64,000 bases of DNA from assembly GCF_002261185.1 (NCBI RefSeq), contig NZ_NEVQ01000017.1:1-64000 (forward strand). The letters run 5' to 3'. This stretch comes from Bordetella genomosp. 4. Lineage in GTDB: Bacteria; Pseudomonadota; Gammaproteobacteria; Burkholderiales; Burkholderiaceae_B. The notes under the pieces are model-generated. The model did no database searches, was not told where the DNA came from, and was given only the letters and a program-made list of their open reading frames with translations. Each line of letters opens with the position of its first letter. Position 1 is the first letter of the stretch. Of this stretch, positions 19,081 to 25,636 are shown piece by piece. The position numbers and the translations under genes were made by a program.

Positions 19081-20742
19081 ATGTCGGGACTCATACCCCT
19101 CCTCGATTTTGCGGGATACGTGGCGCTGCTGTTATGGGGCGTGCACATGGTACAGACGGGCGTGCAGCGTGCGTTCGGCGCCGCCTTGGGAGCAGCGTTA
19201 GGGCGCGCCCTGGGAACGCGATTACGGGCGTTTTCGACGGGGTTGGGAATCACTGCGGCGTTGCAGAGCAGCACGGCGACGGGGCTGATGATCACGGGTT
19301 TTGCGGCCGGCGGCCTCGTAGGCCTCGCGCCCGCGCTGGCCGCCATGCTGGGCGCCAACGTAGGCACGACCCTGATCGTTCAGTTGCTGTCATTCGACCT
19401 GACCGCGTTGGCCCCTATCCTGATTTTGGCCGGGGTATGGATGTTTCGCCGTTACCCGCCGGGGCGTACCCGTGACCTGGGCCGGGTATTCATAGGCCTG
19501 GGATTGCTATTGCTGTCGCTGCATCAACTGGTAGAGCTATTCGCTCCGCTGCAAGATGCACCTTTGCTGGAGCAGATACTGGATGCATTGGGCACGCAAC
19601 CCGTCGCCGCGGTACTGCTGTCCGCGGCATTGACCTGGGCTGCACACTCGAGTGTGGCCATCGTCGTGCTGATCATGTCGTTATCGGAGCATCATCTGGT
19701 CTCGCCCGCGCTGGCGTTGGCACTGGTGCTGGGCGCCAATCTGGGCACGGCCGTCAATCCGATGATCGAAGGCGTCACCGGCGACGACCCTGCCGCTCGC
19801 CGTCTGCCCCTGGGCAATCTCCTGACGCGTGTCATCGGCGTGGTGCTGGGGTTGTTGCTGCTGCCATGGCTGCCGGGCTGGATGGGCTGGCTCGAGAGCG
19901 ACAATGCGCGCCTGGTAGCCAACTTTCACACCGTGTTCAACGCCATGATCGCCTTGATTTTCCTGCCGCTGCTGACACCGTATGCGGCGCTGCTGACACG
20001 CTGGCTGCCCAAAAAAACGGATCCCAATGACCCGGCCAGGCCCCAGTACCTGGACGAATCAGCGCACGATGTGCCGGCGGTCGCCTTGGGGAACGCTGCG
20101 CGCGAGGCGCTGCGTATGGCCGATATGCTGCAGACGCTCTTGCTCTATGCGCGTGCGGGCTTTAAACGCGATAACCGCCACCGTCTCGTGCAGGCACGCC
20201 AATTGGATAATGCCGTGGACAAGATCGAGACGGCTATTACCACCTATCTGGCCTTGCTGGACCGCGAGGACATGACCCGCGCCGATACCCAGCGGCTGGA
20301 CGATATTCTGGCCTTTGCCAGCAATATCGGACACGCCGCGGACATCACACATCACGGCCTGCTCAATCACATTGCCCGTTTGCGCAAACAAGGCTGGGTG
20401 TTGCCGCCTGAACAACGTCAGCAATTGGACGAAACGCTGGCTCGCCTGATCGCCAATCAGCGCGAGGCGGCCGCCCTGTTCATTAATGATGATGTGCGCC
20501 AGGCACGCGAACTAGCAGGCGAAAAATCGCGTTTCCGGGAACTGGAAATGCAGGAATCGGAAGCGCACCTGCAGAAAATCAAATCCGGGCAAATCGATGC
20601 GGCAGAAATCGGGGCGTTGTACTTGGATATTCTGCGGGACATGAAAAGCATCAATTCGCACTTGGTGGGTGCGGCCGCCTATCCATTGCTGGCGCGGCAT
20701 GGCGAATTGCTGCCGAGCCGGCTGCGCGAAACAGGGAATTGA
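19081..20742 (+). CDS. Na/phosphate cotransporter family protein (NptA/YjbB-like)
   Basis: 553 residues. Two inverted membrane repeats each carry the family QSS/HSS motif: LQSSTATGLMITG (about 60-75) and AHSSVAIVVLIMS (about 187-200). Each is followed by a Gly-Ala-Asn motif (GANVGTT, GANLGTA). The C-terminal 230 residues (about 320-553) are helical and PhoU-like. Members couple sodium to phosphate movement; in E. coli YjbB is thought to export phosphate. No phosphate-regulon site was recognised upstream. A TetR gene converges on its 3' end. Confidence 0.87.
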   Translation: MSGLIPLLDFAGYVALLLWGVHMVQTGVQRAFGAALGAALGRALGTRLRAFSTGLGITAALQSSTATGLMITGFAAGGLVGLAPALAAMLGANVGTTLIVQLLSFDLTALAPILILAGVWMFRRYPPGRTRDLGRVFIGLGLLLLSLHQLVELFAPLQDAPLLEQILDALGTQPVAAVLLSAALTWAAHSSVAIVVLIMSLSEHHLVSPALALALVLGANLGTAVNPMIEGVTGDDPAARRLPLGNLLTRVIGVVLGLLLLPWLPGWMGWLESDNARLVANFHTVFNAMIALIFLPLLTPYAALLTRWLPKKTDPNDPARPQYLDESAHDVPAVALGNAAREALRMADMLQTLLLYARAGFKRDNRHRLVQARQLDNAVDKIETAITTYLALLDREDMTRADTQRLDDILAFASNIGHAADITHHGLLNHIARLRKQGWVLPPEQRQQLDETLARLIANQREAAALFINDDVRQARELAGEKSRFRELEMQESEAHLQKIKSGQIDAAEIGALYLDILRDMKSINSHLVGAAAYPLLARHGELLPSRLRETGN

Positions 20743-20814
20743 CGAGGCCAGAGCCAAGGTGCCCGTGCGTACTGGGGTGCAGGCCGGCTCGATGCCGGCG
20801 TCGCCCCGTCAGCC

Positions 20815-21345
20815 TCACAGCAATTGCTGCAGATCGTCGAACATGGATTCCCACTCGGCCTCGTCGACATCCATAAAGCCGAAGAATCGCAGCATGAACG
20901 CGCCCTCTGTGGCCAGAAATGCCAATCGGGCGCGCTTGCCCTCTGGCGTCGTCGTATCCAGTTTGGCAATACGCTCTCGATACCATTTGCGCGTGCTGAC
21001 CAGGTGCTCGGGCGTTTGTGCCAGGGCCGCCAGCAAGCTGGCTGATTTGGCGCTGGCCTCATCAGTGCGCCGGGTTGCCGCGACGTGGGCGCGCACGGCG
21101 TCCACGGGATCGGTGCTGCCCGCCATGGTCTGAGCAAACAGTCTGTCGTAGGACGCGCCCCAGCGCGTAAACAGCGCATCCACGAGGGCGTCTTTGTTCC
21201 CAAAGCAGTATTGGACACCGCCTTTGCTGATGCCGACGGCCTTGGCCACGGCGTCGATGGTCAGGCCTGCCGCGCCCGAGGTTTCGATAATGGCCTCGGC
21301 GGCGTCGAGCAGCTGCTCACGATCTACGGTACGGGTTCGACCCAT
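20815..21345 (-). CDS. TetR-family repressor (SmvR-like)
   Basis: 176 residues. The N-terminal helix-turn-helix is clear (residues about 10-55: LLDAAEAIIETSG, LTIDAVAKAVGISKGGVQYCF, NKDALVDALF). The C-terminal ligand domain is short and ends DDLQQLL. It is divergent from an SmvA-like efflux gene with 186 bp between them, the usual arrangement for a repressor controlling its own and the pump's promoter. Ligand unknown; quaternary ammonium or other cationic biocides are the family expectation. Confidence 0.87.
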   Translation of the reverse strand: MGRTRTVDREQLLDAAEAIIETSGAAGLTIDAVAKAVGISKGGVQYCFGNKDALVDALFTRWGASYDRLFAQTMAGSTDPVDAVRAHVAATRRTDEASAKSASLLAALAQTPEHLVSTRKWYRERIAKLDTTTPEGKRARLAFLATEGAFMLRFFGFMDVDEAEWESMFDDLQQLL

Positions 21346-21363
21346 TGTTACTCTTTTTCAATA

Positions 21364-21388
21364 CATACGTATGGAATTAAATTATAAT
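21364..21388. promoter_or_regulatory. Divergent promoter and likely operator of the TetR/MFS pair
   Basis: A perfect 10 bp palindrome CATACGTATG (21364-21373) sits 8 bp from ATTATAAT, which gives a TATAAT -10 box on each strand (21383-21388 plus, 21381-21386 minus). For the pump the palindrome lies between -35 and -10; for the repressor it lies at the expected start point. This fits a TetR operator that represses both genes. No good -35 is visible on either strand. Confidence 0.5.
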
Positions 21389-21531
21389 CCCGTTCATCAT
21401 CCGGTACCAGGCTGGATGCCGTTCAGGGCCACATTCTGGCGCATGTCCTGTCACAGGACGCTATTGCCCCAGTCTGCCATGGGAAGGCCTGCTATTTCAA
21501 CGGCATCGCCTTAGTCCCGGCGGGGCAACCC

Positions 21532-23070
21532 ATGTCGTCTTTGCATACTTCATCATCACACGCGTTACGCTGGCTCATCCTGGCCATTGTGTCGGTCGAT
21601 CTGTTCTTGATTGTCATCGACATGACCGTGCTCTATACGGCATTGCCGCATCTCACCCTGGCCCTGCAGGCGACGGCGTCTGAAAAACTGTGGATCGTCA
21701 ATGCTTATCCGCTGGCCGTCGCCGGGTTGCTGCCGGGGATGGGCACCTTGTCCGACCGCTATGGGCCGAAAAGGCTCTTTGTAGGCGGCATGGCGATATT
21801 TGGTATCGCTTCGTTGCTCGCGGCCTATGCGGCCAATCCGGAATGGCTGATGGGCGCCCGCGTTCTGCTGGCGGTAGGCGCGGCCATGATGATGCCCGCC
21901 ACGCTCGCGATTATTCGCCATACGTTCCAGGATGCGCGTGAACGTGCTATCGCTATCGGCATCTGGGCGGCTGTGGCGTCGGGCGGCGCGGCATTCGGAC
22001 CGGTCGTGGGTGGCGCACTGCTGGAGCATTACTGGTGGGGATCGGTATTCCTGATCAACGTGCCGACGGTGTTGATCGTGTTGCCGTTGGCAATGTGGTT
22101 TATCGACGATCACCGCAGTGGCTCCACCCGCGCCTTTGATCTGATAGGTTCAGGGCAAATCCTGGTCGGCCTGGTCGGCTCGGTGTACGCCGTCAAAGAG
22201 CTCAGCCAGCGCGCGCCGTCTTATACCCTGGCGTTGCTGGCCGGACTCACCGGCGCCGTCTTTTTGCTGTTCTTTGTCAAACGGCAATTACGCACGGCTG
22301 ATCCGCTGATTGATCTGCGGTTATTCCGCAATCGCAAATTCAGCACGGCTGTGATCGTAGCGCTCGCTGCGGCGATCGCCTTTGCGGGCATTGAATTGAT
22401 CTATAGCCAATGGCTGCAGTTGGTCCGTCAAATGTCGCCGTTGCAGGCAGGGCTATTCATCCTGCCTGCGCCGCTGGCTTCGTTTGTCGCGGGGCCGATC
22501 GCGGGCTTGCTGATACCGAGGCTGGGCGAAAACCGCGGCATGTGGCTGTCGATGCTCATTGGCGGGTTCGGTGCATTTGCGTTGGTCGGCACGCATCAGA
22601 TGGCGCCGGTCTGGCAACTGGTCAGCCTGACGATCATGGGGTTTGGCCTCGGTATGGCGCTGACAGCAGCATCGAGCTCGATCCTGAGCAACGCGCCCGC
22701 CGATCAGGTCGGGATGGCGGCCTCGGTCGAAGAAATGTCCTTCGAATTGGGCGCTGTGCTCGGTGTCGCGATCATGGGCAGCCTGGCTACGGCGGTGTAT
22801 GGCGCTACCTTGATATTGCCGGACAACAGCGCGCTGCCTGCGGTGGTGTATGACAGCCTGGACGAGGCGCTGGCTGTCGCCGCTACGTCGGCACCAGTGG
22901 TCGCAGCCATGCTTGCTGAGCGTGCGCGCGCTTCGTTTGACTATGCGCTGCTCGCTGTCATGGCGGCGACGGGAGGCCTGTTGTTGCTCACCGCCTGGCA
23001 TACATGGCGCAAGAGGAGTGACCACTCCGCGCCACACATAACCCTCGCGGCAGATGGTACGGGCAGGTAA
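21532..23070 (+). CDS. MFS multidrug efflux transporter, DHA2 family (SmvA-like)
   Basis: 512 residues with 14 predicted membrane helices. Motif A is GTLSDRYGPKRLF; the first helix has the acidic DLFLIVIDMTVLYTALP with the family's membrane Asp residues; motif C-like GGAAFGPVVGGALLE is present. SmvA/QacA-type pumps use proton entry to expel methyl viologen, ethidium and quaternary ammonium compounds. Divergence from a TetR gene supports inducible drug export. Substrates cannot be read from the sequence. Confidence 0.88.
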   Translation: MSSLHTSSSHALRWLILAIVSVDLFLIVIDMTVLYTALPHLTLALQATASEKLWIVNAYPLAVAGLLPGMGTLSDRYGPKRLFVGGMAIFGIASLLAAYAANPEWLMGARVLLAVGAAMMMPATLAIIRHTFQDARERAIAIGIWAAVASGGAAFGPVVGGALLEHYWWGSVFLINVPTVLIVLPLAMWFIDDHRSGSTRAFDLIGSGQILVGLVGSVYAVKELSQRAPSYTLALLAGLTGAVFLLFFVKRQLRTADPLIDLRLFRNRKFSTAVIVALAAAIAFAGIELIYSQWLQLVRQMSPLQAGLFILPAPLASFVAGPIAGLLIPRLGENRGMWLSMLIGGFGAFALVGTHQMAPVWQLVSLTIMGFGLGMALTAASSSILSNAPADQVGMAASVEEMSFELGAVLGVAIMGSLATAVYGATLILPDNSALPAVVYDSLDEALAVAATSAPVVAAMLAERARASFDYALLAVMAATGGLLLLTAWHTWRKRSDHSAPHITLAADGTGR

Positions 23071-23125
23071 AGCGATAAGAGGCTTTAACATCCGACGAGC
23101 GCCGGCCACCCGCACTATGCGGTCA

Positions 23126-23914
23126 TCACAGATACCGTTCGAACCACGTCAGCATGCGTTGCCAGCCGTCACGAGCATCGGCTTCGCGATACATGGGTCG
23201 ATAGTCTGCGAGAAAACCGTGGTTGGCTTCCGGATAGATCACGATTTCCGAGGCCCTTGCGGCTTCGTTGCCGTTGGCCAATACGGACCGTAGCGCTTGG
23301 ACCGTATCGAGGGGAATGCTGGCATCCTGGCCGGCATAGAGGCCGAGCACGGGCGCGTGCGTGTTCGCAGCCACATCCACCACCATTTGTTTGATCAGGG
23401 GACCATGGCCGGCAGCGACTTTGCCATACCAGGCGACGCCGGCTTTGACAGTGGGATTATGCGCGGCATACATCCAGGTCAGGCGGCCGCCCCAGCAAAA
23501 TCCTGTGACGCCAACGCGCGAAGTATCGCCGCCATGTTGGCCGGCCCACTCGATGCAGGCATTGAGGTCGGCGTAGACCTGTTCGTCTGGGACTTTGGCA
23601 ACGATGTCGGAGATCAGTTTAGGAATGTCAGTGTATTGCGATGCGTCGCCCTGGCGTTGGTACAGGTCAGCGGCAATGGCCAGATAGCCGGCTTTAGCCA
23701 GGCGGCGGCAGATGTCTTTGATGTGCTCGTGCACACCGAAGATTTCTTGTATGACCAGCACGACGGGTAGGTCCTTTTTCCCTAACGGTGCGGCGTAATA
23801 AGCAAAGATGGTGCCGTCGTGCACGGGTAGATCAATACCGCCCTGCTCCAGGCCTTCGCTATCGGTGTGAATAGTGGTGGGCGTGGGCTGGCCGGCTGCG
23901 GGGGCAAAACTCAT
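23126..23914 (-). CDS. Dienelactone hydrolase family protein
   Basis: 262 residues of alpha/beta-hydrolase fold with the dienelactone hydrolase triad: Cys140 in GFCWGG, Asp197 in GQDASIP and His232 in EANHGF; Glu57 in QEIFG also fits. A good AGGAG lies before ATG 23914. There is no signal peptide. True carboxymethylenebutenolidases open dienelactones in chloroaromatic breakdown; many housekeeping relatives have unknown ester substrates. No catabolic neighbours are present, so only the family is assigned. Confidence 0.87.
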   Translation of the reverse strand: MSFAPAAGQPTPTTIHTDSEGLEQGGIDLPVHDGTIFAYYAAPLGKKDLPVVLVIQEIFGVHEHIKDICRRLAKAGYLAIAADLYQRQGDASQYTDIPKLISDIVAKVPDEQVYADLNACIEWAGQHGGDTSRVGVTGFCWGGRLTWMYAAHNPTVKAGVAWYGKVAAGHGPLIKQMVVDVAANTHAPVLGLYAGQDASIPLDTVQALRSVLANGNEAARASEIVIYPEANHGFLADYRPMYREADARDGWQRMLTWFERYL

Positions 23915-24132
23915 GACGGGACTCCTATGCCAATGACCGGGCCGATTTGGCTGGTCTCAAGAGTGAATGTACTTGGCGGTGGGAGTGGGTGCAAATGTTG
24001 GGGCGGTGGGGAGTGCTTTCGTATCGGGGTGGAATGGTTTTGATCAGGGACGGTTTATTTGTCGGTAGATGGCGGTTTTTTTGAGGGAGATTAATTAGAT
24101 AGTTTGCTGGCGGCGGATTGCGTTCTTGAGGC
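23915..24132. other. Gene-free stretch upstream of the dienelactone hydrolase
   Basis: It contains the hydrolase ribosome site (23915-23930) and a G/T-rich tract with several TTTT and GGGG runs at 23990-24100. No gene, repeat or clear promoter could be recognised here before structured element A begins. Confidence 0.4.
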
Positions 24133-24265
24133 GTTCCGCAGGCGGGGCAAAGCGCGATGCCGGCCTAATCGCAACGGCTCGGCCCATGAGCAGGGGCCTC
24201 GGTCCCCTTCGGGGACTTCCCGTCGCTCAAAAGGCCGGCATCGCGCTTTGCCCCGCCTGCGGAAC
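24133..24265 (-). repeat. Structured repeat element, copy A
   Basis: Outer stem: a perfect 34 bp inverted repeat, 24133-24166 against 24232-24265. Core: 65 nt (24167-24231). Its minus-strand sequence is about 80 percent identical to the plus-strand core of copy B. Core folding on the minus strand: P2 is GCGACGG/CCGTTGC (24220-24226 with 24171-24177, one G-U); P3 is GTCCCC-GAA-GGGGAC (24202-24216); P4 is GGCCC-loop-GGGCC. The strand is assigned from the core and its G-U pair. It lies upstream of the dienelactone hydrolase on the same strand. The function is unknown. Confidence 0.75.
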
Positions 24266-24359
24266 TCACAGAAATGAAATGCATCGGTCGTTAAACGATT
24301 CGTTGGTCAGCGCCAGTGCCCTCGGCAAATCAGCATCCGAGGCCTGCTGTCCTTGCGAG

Positions 24360-24490
24360 CCGGTGTGCCGCGTGCGTAGGCTGCGCCGGCCCGTTGAGCG
24401 GCGGGAAGTCCCCGAAGGGGACCTCGGCGCCTGGTCTTGCGCCGAGCCGCTGCGATAGGGCCGGCGCAGCCTACGCACGCGGCATACCGG
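24360..24490 (+). repeat. Structured repeat element, copy B
   Basis: Outer stem: 33 bp, 24360-24392 with 24458-24490, with one G-U pair (24365-24485). Core of 65 nt (24393-24457): joining GTTGA, P2 GCGGCGG/CCGCTGC (24398-24404, 24447-24453), P3 24408-24422, P4 CTCGGCGC/GCGCCGAG (24423-24430, 24439-24446), joining GATA. The outer arm sequence has no similarity to copy A except the innermost GCCGGCC. It faces opposite to copy A, 94 bp away, in the gap between the zip stop and the hydrolase. The function is unknown. Confidence 0.75.
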
Positions 24491-24639
24491 CGCCTTAAGA
24501 ACTCTAACCGCTGATTATCGTGACACCCCAAAGCGCCAAACAGAACATCCACATCGCATAAGCAAGCTCAACGCGAGTCACAGACGCATTAAAGCCCAAG
24601 GCAAGGAACAAGAGCATCTAAAAAGGCCTTTCACCTGCA

Positions 24640-25485
24640 TCAATGCGAGTGCCCAGCCTCATGATGCTCTTCGTGCACGACAGTATGGTTGTGCCCACCA
24701 TGCTCATGCCCATGGTGCATGAACGAAGTCACACCGTAGATAACCGCAACGCCGATACCGACGAGCACCAACTGGGGAATCGCATCAGACAACGCTCCCC
24801 GTTCATGCATTTGCGGAATCAGATCCGACACGGAGATATAGAGGAAACTGCTCGCAGCGATGACCAGCACGTAGGGAACCAGATCCTGCGCCTGCTGCAA
24901 AAGGAAATAGCCGATCACCCCGCCCAGCGCAGTACATAAGCTGGTAAACAAGATCAACACAAACGCCTTGCGCCGCGCCAAGCCCGCATTGAGCAGCACC
25001 ACGAAATCGCCCAATTTGTGCGGCACCTCGTGCACGATGATCGACGAGGCTGTGAGTACGCCCAGGATAGGATCGGTGAGAAAAGCCGCCGCCACCAATA
25101 CGCCATCGCACAAATTGTGCAGCGAACTGCCGATCAAAATCAGCACGCCTCCGCGCCCGGCCTCGTGCCGGTCGTGTCCCTTGTGATGATGATGGCCATC
25201 CCCCTCATGGTGATGGCTGTGCCGCAGCAAGGCGATTTTTTCCAGGACGAAAAATCCCAGCAGCCCCGCCAAGAGCAATGCAAATAAAGTGTGAGCATCA
25301 GCGTCTGCCCCCTCAAACGCCTCGGGCAGCAAATGCAGCAGCGCAACAGACAGCAATACCCCAACCGAGAGGCTGACCATGTGATGCAGGTACTTGCTGA
25401 AAACGCGGTACGCCAGCCAACTGGCGATAGACACAGCGATCAGGCCGCCGGCGACTGTGGCCAGCAAGATCCAGAGGAGCAGCAT
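24640..25485 (-). CDS. ZIP-family metal transporter
   Basis: 281 residues with about eight membrane helices. The core metal path is visible in HNLCDGVLVAAAF (helix 4) and SIIVHEVPHKLGDF (helix 5). A long His-rich cytoplasmic loop (residues about 88-108, HSHHHEGDGHHHHKGHDRHE) and a His-rich C-terminal tail (HHGHEHGGHNH) may sense or gather metal. Zinc or iron import is the family expectation. ATG 25485 lacks a good ribosome site. A palindromic site 29 bp upstream may be a metalloregulator operator. Confidence 0.88.
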   Translation of the reverse strand: MLLLWILLATVAGGLIAVSIASWLAYRVFSKYLHHMVSLSVGVLLSVALLHLLPEAFEGADADAHTLFALLLAGLLGFFVLEKIALLRHSHHHEGDGHHHHKGHDRHEAGRGGVLILIGSSLHNLCDGVLVAAAFLTDPILGVLTASSIIVHEVPHKLGDFVVLLNAGLARRKAFVLILFTSLCTALGGVIGYFLLQQAQDLVPYVLVIAASSFLYISVSDLIPQMHERGALSDAIPQLVLVGIGVAVIYGVTSFMHHGHEHGGHNHTVVHEEHHEAGHSH

Positions 25486-25513
25486 GGGGAGTGAGGCAGA
25501 AAGGATGCTTAAA

Positions 25514-25531
25514 GTAATATTATATCGTTAC
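25514..25531. promoter_or_regulatory. Possible metalloregulator (Zur/Fur-type) box before the ZIP gene
   Basis: An 18 bp AT-rich imperfect palindrome, GTAATATTATATCGTTAC, with 12 of 18 positions symmetric, lies 29 bp upstream of the ZIP start. Its size and GTAA/TTAC ends resemble Fur-superfamily boxes, but it is not a clean match to a Zur consensus I can recall. Confidence 0.3.
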
Positions 25532-25580
25532 AGGCTCCCTTGCGCCGGTGGCCCCCGATATAGGCCAGCGGGGCTTGCAA

Positions 25581-25623
25581 TAGCCTATCCACGGCATCTG
25601 GCCCGCATGTCGTAGATAGGCTA
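25581..25623 (-). terminator. Inverted repeat after polA
   Basis: TAGCCTATC (25581-25589) pairs with GATAGGCTA (25615-25623), a 9 bp perfect stem with a 25 nt loop, 14 bp beyond the polA stop. The long loop and lack of a T run make intrinsic termination uncertain. Confidence 0.35.
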
Positions 25624-25636
25624 GCAAATCGGCGCC

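Noticed and set aside
24126..24552. Several overlapping short frames across structured elements A and B
   Set aside because: Both strands are equally open because the DNA is palindromic; the products mirror each other and have no start signals.
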